From Crocinitomicaceae bacterium (GTDB taxonomy: Bacteria > Bacteroidota > Bacteroidia > Flavobacteriales_D > Crocinitomicaceae): a stretch of DNA of 35,950 nt. Under the pieces are notes generated by a model that was not told where the DNA came from, did no database searches, and saw only the letters and a program-made list of their open reading frames with translations. This document shows positions 8,611 through 17,227 of this stretch, in pieces. Location of the stretch: the NCBI GenBank assembly GCA_020832365.1, contig JAFIEX010000008.1, positions 1-35,950 of the forward strand, in the 5' to 3' direction. Position numbers and translations under genes: made by a program. Positions within the stretch are counted from its first letter, which is position 1. Every line of letters starts with the position of its first letter.

Positions 8611-11085
8611 ATGAGATTAAAAGGTTGCATTCTTCTTATCATTCTCATAGTTAAATCTTTCCATTCATTTGGACAGATGAACCTAGTTGTTGATACAACA
8701 TTCAATTATGCATGCAATGGCATTCCATGCAACTATAGTGGACCTTCTATTTTAATTAATGAAATTATGGTATCTCCTAACACCGGTGATGGTTCTATTT
8801 CTGGTGGCGTCCCCCCTTCTCTAGGAGTTGGAGATGGAGAGTGGATAGAGTTGTACAATCCAGATTTATGTGAAGCAATCGATATTTCATGCTACTATTT
8901 AGGCAATTTCACTTTTGAAGGAAGTGGAGGTTTTTTACTTCCGCAAGGCACAGTAATCCCTCCTTCAGGTTTTTGTTTAATTCGAGGTGTGAACGCTCCG
9001 TCTGTTCCGCCAAATTTATTGGTTCAAAATGGAGGAAGAGTGGTTGAAATTGTTGTTCCTCCAAGCTTAAATGCTCCTGGCGTGTGCAGTTCTGGCAATA
9101 GAGTTTGGTTTCCTAATGCTGGAGGTTGGTTTGCCTTTTATGACAGCAACGGAGTTCCACAAGATGCCGTGCGATGGGGAAGTTCAAACACGGCTGATTT
9201 AGGAGGCACTCCGTGTATTGCTCAAGGTCTTGGATGCAGCGCTCCAATGGTTCCTCTTGTTAGCTACAACAATATTCCTGCTAATCGAAAAACACATGCC
9301 AGCACAATGGACGCAAGTGATCATAAAGACTTAAGCATTCGAAGAATTCCAGATGGCGGCAACTGGGCTGGAATTGGAGCGCCAACTTTTGCTAATTGTA
9401 ATGCTCCTTGTATCCCTCCAGGGGCGAGTTCTTGCAATGGCTCTGCAACTGTTCAAGTAACTGGTGGCACTCCACCATTTTCCTTTCAGTGGAACGATCC
9501 AGACAATCAAACTACACAAACAGCATCGGATTTGTGCGCAGGAACTTATACTGTAACTGTAACAGATGCAAATGGTAATACACAAAATACTAATGTTAAA
9601 ATCCATAATTTTATTCCTACGGTAAATTTTTCAGCGGGCGATACACTATGCCTAAACCATGGGGATTTTTTCTTTCAAGAATACTCCCCAATTGGGGGGC
9701 CAAACGACGTGGTTACTTTCATTGGCAACGGAATAAATAATAATATTTTTAATAGTCAAGCTGCTGGTGTTGGCACCCATGAAATAACATATATCTTCGA
9801 GGATGAGTTTAAATGTACCAATTCTGACATAGACTCAATCACGGTTATAGCGCTTCCTGAAACAAGTATCACTAATATTAATAATCCTTATTGCGTAGAT
9901 GAAACCGATGCTGGTTTAATCTTATCACCTTCAAATGGCACTTTAGGAGGTAATGGCACTCTGAATAATATTTTCAACCCTTCTTTGGCAGGAGTTGGAG
10001 AACATCAAGTTTATTTCTATTTCCAAAATGGGGATGGTTGTACAGATACCACTTTTGCAACGATCAGTGTTGTGGATTTGCCCAATATTTCGATACTAGG
10101 ACCAAATGAGTTTTGCTTGAACGATGGCCTATCCCCTTTATCCGCTGTGCCTGCTGGAGGAGAGTTCAGTATTCAGCAAACTCCGTTATCAGCTGTCAAC
10201 CCGGCTTCACTTGGTGTTGGGCAACATGAAATTGTCTATGCTGTAACAGACAATAATGGATGTTTCAATGAAGCAAGTAAAACAATCACTATTCATCCCA
10301 TACCAACTATTGAATTTGATCCAGAATATAGCGAAGGATGTCCCCCCTGGACAGTTTCTTTTTCTGCCAATGCACCTACTGCTGTTAATTGCTTTTGGAC
10401 ATTGGGCAATGATACATTAGTTCAAACATGTGGAACAGTCACTCATTCCTTTTTATCAGGTTGTCATGATGTGCAATTTGAAGTAATCGATATAAATGGA
10501 TGCACCAATACCAGTAAGGTTCAAGATATTGTATGTGTTTTCCCTCAACCTGAAGCGAATTTTGCTTACTCCCCTGATCCACTTACTGAGTTTTTTACTG
10601 AAGCCAAGTTTATTAACCTTTCGCAAGATGCTGATATTTTCTGGTGGACTTTTGAAAATGGGGTTCCTGGCCAAAGTATTGATACACACCCGACAGTTCA
10701 GTTCCCAGAGGAGATGTCTGGAAATTATCTGGTTACTTTAGAAGTAACCTCTGAATTTGGGTGTACAGATGCTGTGAGCCGCCTAGTACCTGTTCTTTCA
10801 GATGTATTGATCTACGTGCCAAATACATTTACACCTGATGGTGATGCATTTAATAATCTTTGGGAATACAGTATTGAAGGAATCTCCCCTACTTCTATTC
10901 AAATTGAGATATATAATCGATGGGGAGAGCAAATCTGGCAAAGCAACGAACTCAATGAGTTTTGGGATGGAACATTCAATGGTAAATTAGTGAAACAAGG
11001 CACCTATGTATGGAGAATAACAGCTAGTGATAATCATACAGCTGAAAAGTTTCTTTGGACAGGGCATGTGAATGTTCTGTATTAA
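8611..11085 (+). CDS. T9SS-secreted modular surface protein (lamin-tail, SprB, Ig-like, PKD-like, CHU_C-type C-terminus), 824 aa
   Basis: A signal peptide (residues 1-22, ending FHSFGQ) directs Sec export. Residues about 45-240 look like a lamin-tail domain (INEIMVSPNTGDG, GEWIELYNP, aromatic VRWGSS). A SprB repeat follows at about 275-330 (VTGGTPPFSFQWNDP, AGTYTVTVTDANG). Three related Ig-like units of about 75 residues occupy about 336-563, each containing GVG(T/E/Q)HE/Q followed by GC or KC. Two PKD-like domains follow (about 564-645 and 646-730). The last 90 residues (VPNTFTPDGDAFNN, IYNRWGEQIW, GTYVWRI) are the gliding-motility-associated (CHU_C, type B) domain that sends cargo through the type IX secretion system. 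It lies 52 bases after the anti-sigma-like gene and is probably the output or sensor partner of that pair; adhesion is the likely role. Confidence 0.93.
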   Translation: MRLKGCILLIILIVKSFHSFGQMNLVVDTTFNYACNGIPCNYSGPSILINEIMVSPNTGDGSISGGVPPSLGVGDGEWIELYNPDLCEAIDISCYYLGNFTFEGSGGFLLPQGTVIPPSGFCLIRGVNAPSVPPNLLVQNGGRVVEIVVPPSLNAPGVCSSGNRVWFPNAGGWFAFYDSNGVPQDAVRWGSSNTADLGGTPCIAQGLGCSAPMVPLVSYNNIPANRKTHASTMDASDHKDLSIRRIPDGGNWAGIGAPTFANCNAPCIPPGASSCNGSATVQVTGGTPPFSFQWNDPDNQTTQTASDLCAGTYTVTVTDANGNTQNTNVKIHNFIPTVNFSAGDTLCLNHGDFFFQEYSPIGGPNDVVTFIGNGINNNIFNSQAAGVGTHEITYIFEDEFKCTNSDIDSITVIALPETSITNINNPYCVDETDAGLILSPSNGTLGGNGTLNNIFNPSLAGVGEHQVYFYFQNGDGCTDTTFATISVVDLPNISILGPNEFCLNDGLSPLSAVPAGGEFSIQQTPLSAVNPASLGVGQHEIVYAVTDNNGCFNEASKTITIHPIPTIEFDPEYSEGCPPWTVSFSANAPTAVNCFWTLGNDTLVQTCGTVTHSFLSGCHDVQFEVIDINGCTNTSKVQDIVCVFPQPEANFAYSPDPLTEFFTEAKFINLSQDADIFWWTFENGVPGQSIDTHPTVQFPEEMSGNYLVTLEVTSEFGCTDAVSRLVPVLSDVLIYVPNTFTPDGDAFNNLWEYSIEGISPTSIQIEIYNRWGEQIWQSNELNEFWDGTFNGKLVKQGTYVWRITASDNHTAEKFLWTGHVNVLY

Positions 11086-11228
11086 AAACCTCTTTGCTAC
11101 TTGACAATTGCCCTATGTTTTAAAAACACAGATGCAAAATAAGAAAGGATTACTAAATTCGACGAAATAAGAATGATTGATGGCTAATCCTTTTTAAAAA
11201 TAACACACCAATAAGTAAGATAAATAAA

Positions 11229-11429
11229 CTATTTAGTGAGTATTCTAATACTATCTCTTGCCATAATAAGGTCATCCATTATTACATGTACATCACCGTT
11301 ACACATGTCTAACTTCAGTTGAAGATGTTGTAATTCAGCAGCTGTATTTTCAACAGATTGAATCAAATACACATTCCAGATGAGCAGGATAAGAAGAATT
11401 ACACCAAGACCAAAAAGAATGTATCGCAT
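11229..11429 (-). CDS. Small single-pass membrane protein, 66 aa
   Basis: One N-terminal transmembrane helix (residues 3-22, ILFGLGVILLILLIWNVYLI) is followed by a short heptad-like helix (VENTAAELQHLQLKLDMC) that could form a coiled coil. No family was recognised. It lies nine bases after the NqrM-like small gene on the same strand, so the two are likely cotranscribed. The frame is real rather than a shadow because there is no competing gene here and the protein has coherent topology. Confidence 0.65.
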   Translation of the reverse strand: MRYILFGLGVILLILLIWNVYLIQSVENTAAELQHLQLKLDMCNGDVHVIMDDLIMARDSIRILTK

Positions 11430-11438
11430 TACATTTAT

Positions 11439-11633
11439 TTATTTGTTTGTGTTCTTGCACTGGTCTTCTGGTTTAGCACCGCAAAGACCACAAGTTGCTC
11501 CTTCTTCCTGTAATAAAGGATTGTTACTAGAGCAAGTACCTGCAAATTCACCACCTTTTTTTGCCCATATTTTGATTGCGATTCCCGCGAATCCAAGAGC
11601 CAATAAACCGAAAGCTATCAAAAATAAATCCAT
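11439..11633 (-). CDS. Small membrane protein resembling NqrM (DUF539), 64 aa
   Basis: An N-terminal transmembrane helix (LFLIAFGLLALGFAGIAIKI) is followed by a soluble tail with five cysteines, in the order FAGTCSSNNP, then ATCGLCGAKPEDQC. This arrangement (helix, basic stretch, glycine, then spaced Cys) resembles NqrM, a small protein that helps install iron in the sodium-pumping NADH:quinone reductase Nqr. Similar short proteins are widespread in Flavobacteriales, where they are often labelled only as membrane or secreted proteins. No nqr genes lie in this window, so the specific role is not shown by context. Confidence 0.75.
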   Translation of the reverse strand: MDLFLIAFGLLALGFAGIAIKIWAKKGGEFAGTCSSNNPLLQEEGATCGLCGAKPEDQCKNTNK

Positions 11634-11732
11634 GACTATTTAGTTTAATACAAAAATAAAGATTATGCTTCATTTAAAAGACTTTAGCCTCTAAATAAAT
11701 TATAAATAGCTCGAAATATCTTTTTTTGATGC

Positions 11733-12251
11733 TTAATTTTTTAAAATCAACCAAGAACCGAAAAGAATAATTGGAAGAAAGGCATAATTACCTATTTCAT
11801 AAAAAACATTATCCAATGGACTAATTAAAATTAATAGAATTAGCAGTATATACGAGATTGAAAACAACAAAAAGAACAATCTTTTACGATTTATATTTTT
11901 ACCAAAATCCATTAAATTATTTTTTTCTATTGTTAGAAACCAAAACTGCAGAAATAATCCACCGAAATATAGCGGATAAGAATTTGCAAAAACAGCGGAA
12001 TTAAATAAAGCTACTAAATGTATAATTAAAGGAAACGACAAAAACACTAAAAATATTTTTTTTGCCAAAAAACGGAATTGATCATTTCGATATAAATTTT
12101 TGATCACTAATGCATGCAGAAACGCAGTACCGCCAAATGTTAGCAAAACAAAGTTATTCATAAAGCTAATACTATTAAACAATAGTACAACCAATGAAAT
12201 TACTATTAAAAGCAACGTTAAATACTTGTACCAACGAAAAAAACGGTCCAT
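11733..12251 (-). CDS. Polytopic membrane protein, 172 aa
   Basis: About five hydrophobic helices fill the sequence (around residues 12-30, 33-50, 65-85, 90-107 and 125-165), with a short cytoplasmic N-terminus (MDRFFRWYKY). No family or catalytic motif was recognised. It begins five bases after the stop of the transglutaminase-like gene, so the two form an operon and the protein may support that enzyme in the inner membrane; this link is inferred only from spacing. Confidence 0.75.
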   Translation of the reverse strand: MDRFFRWYKYLTLLLIVISLVVLLFNSISFMNNFVLLTFGGTAFLHALVIKNLYRNDQFRFLAKKIFLVFLSFPLIIHLVALFNSAVFANSYPLYFGGLFLQFWFLTIEKNNLMDFGKNINRKRLFFLLFSISYILLILLILISPLDNVFYEIGNYAFLPIILFGSWLILKN

Positions 12252-12256
12252 ATTAT

Positions 12257-13225
12257 TTAAATTTTCATTTCACTAATACGAATATCACTTTGATACCTTC
12301 CACCAGGATAAGGATCATTGTAATCAAAATTCAACCAAATGAATCCCTTATGGTCTTGGTAGTAACGAATTGGTCGATTGCCAATTTGTTCTGGAAAAAG
12401 AACAGTTTTCATAATATGCGCAATATTATCAAAGTCTTTTTTGTCCCCAACTTTTACTTCAGGATATAAATGTCCAAAAGTAGATCCATCTGGCCTAACA
12501 ATATTAGTTCTAATAAGACGAACTTCACCTCCTATTGCCCTAATAGCAGCGGCCATTAATATTGAGTAGTCATCACAGTCACCTTTGAAATAATCATTGA
12601 ACTGCAACTGTAATATGGTTTCGCTTGCTTTTGAAAAATAATCTTCACCAATTGGGTCAAAAACATAAACCCATCTAGACTGTATTTCTTTAAAGATAGA
12701 AAAATACTGTAAAATTCTTCTATCACGGATGAGTCTATCATAATCTCGAAAGTGCTTCGTCGCTGCGTTTCGAGCAAAGTTTACCACAATAGAATCATTA
12801 TAGTTAATCGCATTTCGCAATTCTTGTTCTTGGCGAAAAACTTCGTTTCTATTAAAAAATCTTTTCTCTAAGCTTTCATCCCCAATGTTATAAAGTATTT
12901 TATTGTAATCTTTATACAGATTTTCTAAAGTGTAAACTCCGGAAAAATTAAGAATGGTCAAAACTATTAATAAGGTCAATGAACTAATAATAAAAATATC
13001 CTTGAATTTAGAAACAATTAAAAACAAACCAATCGTGACAACAGAGAAAAGGAGAACATGGTCAATTCTTGTCCCACTGCTTCCAATTGGTAAAATGATT
13101 GATGGCATAAAACGATACAATAATATGAAGAGTGGAAAGGCCAAGACTATTGTAATAAAAGCGATCAATAGTACGGAAGTAGTATCCGAAGGCTTTATCT
13201 TTCTGTTGTGTATCCAATTTTTCAT
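12257..13225 (-). CDS. Membrane-anchored transglutaminase-like protein, 322 aa
   Basis: Three transmembrane helices at about residues 18-41, 53-72 and 75-97 precede a soluble domain of the transglutaminase-like (papain-fold) superfamily. The presumed catalytic triad is visible: Cys in KGDCDDYSILMAAAIRAIGG (about 215), His in FGHLYPEV (about 252) and Asp in WLNFDYNDPYPGG (about 302). Bacterial members act as proteases, peptide ligases or inactive binding domains. The domain probably faces the periplasm, since the helices end just before it. The start codon lies five bases after the A-run of a terminator on the same strand (see 13231-13257), so expression must come from read-through or a promoter inside the upstream gene. 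Confidence 0.85.
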   Translation of the reverse strand: MKNWIHNRKIKPSDTTSVLLIAFITIVLAFPLFILLYRFMPSIILPIGSSGTRIDHVLLFSVVTIGLFLIVSKFKDIFIISSLTLLIVLTILNFSGVYTLENLYKDYNKILYNIGDESLEKRFFNRNEVFRQEQELRNAINYNDSIVVNFARNAATKHFRDYDRLIRDRRILQYFSIFKEIQSRWVYVFDPIGEDYFSKASETILQLQFNDYFKGDCDDYSILMAAAIRAIGGEVRLIRTNIVRPDGSTFGHLYPEVKVGDKKDFDNIAHIMKTVLFPEQIGNRPIRYYQDHKGFIWLNFDYNDPYPGGRYQSDIRISEMKI

Positions 13226-13230
13226 TATGC

Positions 13231-13257
13231 AAAAAAAAGCCCCTTGAAAGGGGCTTT
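13231..13257 (-). terminator. Intrinsic terminator of the gyrA-TPR operon
   Basis: Read on the minus strand the sequence is AAAGCCCC-TTTCA-GGGGCTTT followed by more Ts: a nine-base-pair stem (13236-13244 with 13249-13257), a four-base loop and an eight-T tract. It lies 16 bases after the TPR gene's stop, and only five bases before the ATG of the transglutaminase-like gene. Confidence 0.85.
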
Positions 13258-13272
13258 CAATTTAAAATTAAT

Positions 13273-14478
13273 TTAATTTCCAGTAGCCTCTTCTGCCCTT
13301 CTTTTGTACTCTAAGGCTTTTTCAGTATTACCAGCTTTTCTATGAACTTGAAACAAAACCTGCAAGACTCCTGCCTCATTTGGATATTGAGCGATAAATA
13401 ACTCTAATGGTTCAATTGCTTTGCGATACATCTCTTCACTTTTTTCAATTGTTTCATTGTACCTTGGGTCATTAAAATTCATTTGATTAGCCTCCAAGGT
13501 TAATTTCTCTCCTTTACCCAAATAGAGCACTCCTAAATTATAAGCAGCATCAGTATTATTTTGATCTATTTCAAGTGCTTTGATAAGATTTTTCTCTGCT
13601 TTTCCGTATAAAATTTCGATGTCATCAAAAACTTGAGAGAAATTTGGGTCTGAAACTTGCATTCCTTTAAGTTTAGCAGAAAGTTCATCACCAGCAGCCA
13701 AATAAATACTTCCCATAGATGCAAACAACATTGAATTATTCGGGTCAGATGCAGCAGCAGCATCAAAAAACTCTTCTGCTCTTTTCATGTCTCCCATATC
13801 TAAAGCGATATTAACGCCTTGAATAGTTAAATCAGTACTATTGGGAAACATGTTAGTTACTTGTTCAATAAAAGTTAGCGCCTCTTCTAGTTTTTCTTTC
13901 TCCTTAAAACGCGTAATGGCATTCTGTGCTGAAACAAGTGCATTATTTTTTAGATCATCGTCTTCAATATCCAACATTTTTCGCAATTCAAAAGCTCCTG
14001 CAAATCCTGCAAAAGCTAATTCAAAATTTTCTTGCTCAAACATCATTGTACCAATCATAGTGGCCTGTTGTACCTTTTGATTCACAAAATCTTCTGCATC
14101 TCTTTTGAATTTTCGATTGTCTCTTGCAATAGCTAAAGATTTTTTGATCATTTCCATAGTTTCTTCAGATTGCAAATCCTTCAAATCTTCATTATCAGGA
14201 AGAGATGAAAGCTCAATCAATCCAAAGTAAATTTTGGCATTGTACAAATGTGCTTTTGGATCTTCCTTCGTAGCAGCATCTTGCATTGCTGGGTCAATAA
14301 ACCCTCTTGCGGACTCTAATGCTTTTCTGGCATCATCAAACTTTTGAAAAATAAAAGCTTTTTCATATTTTTGATATTCAACCGCAGCTGAAACAACGTT
14401 TGTCTTTTGAGCTGCTAAAGAAGAAATAGCAGCAAAACTTAGTGATAATATCCAAAACTTTAATCTTGTAATTCTCAT
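13273..14478 (-). CDS. Exported tetratricopeptide-repeat protein, 401 aa
   Basis: A signal peptide (residues 1-23, SFAAISSLAAQ) is followed by a wholly helical protein. Several TPR units can be recognised by their A-x-x-x-G/A-x-x-Y and N/P-turn spacing, for example NSMLFASMGSIYLAAGD (about 245-262), DAAYNLGVLYLGKGEKL (about 308-325) and the last unit ending in AGNTEKALEYKRRAEEATGN. TPR proteins of this type scaffold protein complexes in the periplasm. The gene begins ten bases after gyrA ends, so it is the second gene of that operon, a neighbourhood common in Flavobacteriales, although no direct link to gyrase is known. Confidence 0.9.
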   Translation of the reverse strand: MRITRLKFWILSLSFAAISSLAAQKTNVVSAAVEYQKYEKAFIFQKFDDARKALESARGFIDPAMQDAATKEDPKAHLYNAKIYFGLIELSSLPDNEDLKDLQSEETMEMIKKSLAIARDNRKFKRDAEDFVNQKVQQATMIGTMMFEQENFELAFAGFAGAFELRKMLDIEDDDLKNNALVSAQNAITRFKEKEKLEEALTFIEQVTNMFPNSTDLTIQGVNIALDMGDMKRAEEFFDAAAASDPNNSMLFASMGSIYLAAGDELSAKLKGMQVSDPNFSQVFDDIEILYGKAEKNLIKALEIDQNNTDAAYNLGVLYLGKGEKLTLEANQMNFNDPRYNETIEKSEEMYRKAIEPLELFIAQYPNEAGVLQVLFQVHRKAGNTEKALEYKRRAEEATGN

Positions 14479-14488
14479 AGTTTATTTT

Positions 14489-17029
14489 TTAATCATTATT
14501 TTCTATTAAATCATCATTTTCCATGCCAGAATTATCTAACCCATCATCTGTGATTTCATCTTCATCTGATTTAGGGACTTTGGCAACCGCAGCAATTTCA
14601 CCTCCCTTCTTGAGGTTAATTACTTTAACACCTTGTGCCGCCCTTCCCATAACTCGAACAGAGTCTAAAGGAATTCTAATTGTAATTCCAGATTTTGTAA
14701 TGATCATCAAATCGTCTTCATCAGTTACATTCTTTATGGCTATTAAGTTTCCAGTTTTTTCAGTAACATTTAAAGTTTTTACACCTTTACCTCCTCTATT
14801 TGTAATTCTGTAAATAGGTTCTCCTGTTTCAGGGTCATTAATAAACGAACGTTTTCCATAACCATTTTCAGAAACAACCATTATGGTGCTTTCACTATTA
14901 GGGTCTGCACAAATCATACCGATTACTTCATCATTTGTTGTAGTCATTGTAACACCTTTAACTCCTATTGAGTTACGGCCTACTGTACGCACTGTTGATT
15001 CGTTAAATCGAATAGCATAACCCGATTTTTTAGCGAGAATTATCTCGTTATTTCCGTTGGTTAACTTCGCCTCTAATAGCTCATCTCCATCATTAATATT
15101 AATTGCGTTAATTCCATTTGTTCTTGGTCTGGAATAAGCTTCTAATGAAGTTTTCTTAATGATTCCCTTTTTGGTGCACATTACAATGAAGTTGTTGTTA
15201 ACATAGTCTTCATCTTTCAAGTCATTAACAATGATGTAAGCTTTAATCTTATCGTCTTGCTCAATGTTAATTAGGTTTTGAACAGCACGACCTTTTGAAG
15301 TTTTACTTCCTTCAGGTATCTCAAAGACCCTCATCCAGAAGCACTTACCTTTTTCTGTGAAAACCAATAAATAATTATGATTAGTTGCTACAAAAATAGA
15401 TTCTAAGAAATCTTTATCCCTAGTAGTTGAACCTTTAGAGCCTACCCCTCCCCTTTTTTGTACTTTGTATTCAGAGAGGTTGGTGCGTTTGATGTAACCA
15501 GCATGAGAAATCGTTACAACCACTTCCTCATCTGGAATAAGATCTTCAATACGCATTTCAGAGGCCGCATATTCAATCTGCGACCTTCTAACGTCTCCAT
15601 ATTTATCTCTAATATAGGCCAATTCCTCTTTAATAATCTCCATTCTTCTAACTTCGTTAGCAAGAATATCTTTCAAATCAGCAATTGTTTCCATTAACTC
15701 CGCATATTCAGAACGAAGTTTATCCTGCTCAAGTCCAGTCAATTGTCTTAGACGCATATCAACAATTGCTCGAGACTGAATTTCAGAGAGGTTAAATCGC
15801 TCAATCAGTCGTTCTCTAGCTACATCTGGACTTGGGGATTTCTTAATAATTTCAATTACTTCATCTATATTGTCGGATGCAATAATTAAACCCTCTAAAA
15901 CGTGAGCTCGTTCTTCAGCTTTTCGCAAATCATATTGCGTTCTTTTGATTACTACCTCATGTCTGAACTCCACAAACTTTTCAATCATTTGTTTTAAGTT
16001 CAATAGATAAGGTCTACCATTAACCAGAGTGATGTTATTAACTGAAAATGAGGTTTGTAAAGCAGTATACTTGTATAATTTATTTAAAACCACATTAGGA
16101 ATTGCATCTCGTTTGAGTTCATAAACTATACGCATTCCATTTCTATCCGATTCATCTCTAATATCAGAAATACCTTCTATTTTATGTTCGTTAACTAAGT
16201 CGGCGGTTTTCTTGATCATATCCGCCTTATTAACGAGATAAGGTATTTCAGTAACAATAATTTGCTCTCTTCCTGTTTTTGATTCTTCAAATTCGGATTT
16301 TGCACGAATTACAATCCTACCCTTTCCTGTTTCAAAGGCCTGTGTTACACCGTCATAGCCATAAATTGTCCCACCAGTCGGAAAGTCAGGTGCTTTGATG
16401 TACTGCATTAACCCTGCTGTATCTATTTCTCTATCATCGATATAAGCAATGATGCCTTCACAAACTTCCGTTAAGTTGTGAGGAGGCATATTAGTAGCCA
16501 TACCTACAGCAATTCCGCTGGCACCATTAACTAACAAATTAGGTATTTTGGTTGGCAAAACAGTAGGCTCTTGCAAAGAATCATCGAAATTATTCTGGAA
16601 ATCAACAGTTTCTTTTTCCAAGTCTGCCAACATTTCTTCTGCAATTTTTCGCAAGCGTGCTTCAGTATATCGCATTGCCGCGGGACTATCACCATCCACT
16701 GAACCAAAGTTACCTTGGCCATCGACAAGGGGGTAGCGTAATGACCAATCTTGCGCCATACGAACCATAGTGTCGTATACAGAACTATCTCCATGTGGAT
16801 GGTACTTTCCTAAAACCTCACCAACAATCCTAGCGGATTTTTTGTGCGGGCGATTAGAAAAAACACCTAAATCTTGCATTCCGTAAAGCACTCTTCTGTG
16901 AACTGGCTTGAAACCATCTCTAACATCGGGCAATGCTCTTGAAACAATAACCGACATCGAATAATCGATATAGGCGGATTTCATTTCATCCTCAATGTTG
17001 ATTTGAATTATTCTTTCCCCTTCTGCCAT
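14489..17029 (-). CDS. gyrA: DNA gyrase subunit A
   Basis: GyrA cuts and reseals DNA and, with GyrB, introduces negative supercoils. The active-site tyrosine is Tyr121 (in [10 protein letters not shown]). The quinolone-determining segment reads [17 protein letters not shown], with Ser82 and Asp86 at the positions of E. coli Ser83 and Asp87, so this is a wild-type, quinolone-sensitive-type sequence at those two sites. The C-terminal beta-pinwheel begins around residue 510 and contains a GyrA box of the form [10 protein letters not shown], which marks gyrase rather than topoisomerase IV. The 846-aa length and the acidic tail ([19 protein letters not shown]) are normal for Bacteroidota. It is divergent from clpC with a 198-base shared region. 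Confidence 0.97.
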   Translation of the reverse strand: MAEGERIIQINIEDEMKSAYIDYSMSVIVSRALPDVRDGFKPVHRRVLYGMQDLGVFSNRPHKKSARIVGEVLGKYHPHGDSSVYDTMVRMAQDWSLRYPLVDGQGNFGSVDGDSPAAMRYTEARLRKIAEEMLADLEKETVDFQNNFDDSLQEPTVLPTKIPNLLVNGASGIAVGMATNMPPHNLTEVCEGIIAYIDDREIDTAGLMQYIKAPDFPTGGTIYGYDGVTQAFETGKGRIVIRAKSEFEESKTGREQIIVTEIPYLVNKADMIKKTADLVNEHKIEGISDIRDESDRNGMRIVYELKRDAIPNVVLNKLYKYTALQTSFSVNNITLVNGRPYLLNLKQMIEKFVEFRHEVVIKRTQYDLRKAEERAHVLEGLIIASDNIDEVIEIIKKSPSPDVARERLIERFNLSEIQSRAIVDMRLRQLTGLEQDKLRSEYAELMETIADLKDILANEVRRMEIIKEELAYIRDKYGDVRRSQIEYAASEMRIEDLIPDEEVVVTISHAGYIKRTNLSEYKVQKRGGVGSKGSTTRDKDFLESIFVATNHNYLLVFTEKGKCFWMRVFEIPEGSKTSKGRAVQNLINIEQDDKIKAYIIVNDLKDEDYVNNNFIVMCTKKGIIKKTSLEAYSRPRTNGINAININDGDELLEAKLTNGNNEIILAKKSGYAIRFNESTVRTVGRNSIGVKGVTMTTTNDEVIGMICADPNSESTIMVVSENGYGKRSFINDPETGEPIYRITNRGGKGVKTLNVTEKTGNLIAIKNVTDEDDLMIITKSGITIRIPLDSVRVMGRAAQGVKVINLKKGGEIAAVAKVPKSDEDEITDDGLDNSGMENDDLIENND

Positions 17030-17181
17030 ATGATATAGTTAATTAAAATTTTGTGAGTAAAAAAATCAATTTTCGAAATTAATTATAAAATTCTTGTTGA
17101 TGGCATTTATTTGACATAATTATACACAAAAAAGTGTGTAAAATTGTGGATAAGTTTGTAAGCAATGGAATTAAAAATAAG

Positions 17182-17189
17182 TATATTTG
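17182..17189 (+). promoter_or_regulatory. Candidate clpC promoter (-7 element)
   Basis: TATATTTG fits TAnnTTTG exactly. The nearest upstream TTTG (17155-17158) is 23 bases away, slightly longer than the ideal spacing. Transcription would start near 17195, about 33 bases before the clpC ATG. Confidence 0.45.
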
Positions 17190-17227
17190 GTTCATTCAAT
17201 TAATTGAAACGAAAAATTAGACATTAT

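Noticed and set aside
11380-11643. Plus-strand open frame across the two small membrane-protein genes
   Set aside because: It spans both minus-strand small genes; those have coherent helices and the NqrM-like cysteine pattern, the plus-strand frame has none.
12194-13247. Several plus-strand open frames opposite the transglutaminase-like gene
   Set aside because: They are reverse-complement shadows: the minus-strand frame carries the membrane helices and the Cys-His-Asp motif, while these give low-complexity sequences.
14489-17029. Possibility that the gyrase gene is topoisomerase IV subunit ParC
   Set aside because: The C-terminal GyrA box and full pinwheel are present and the length fits GyrA.
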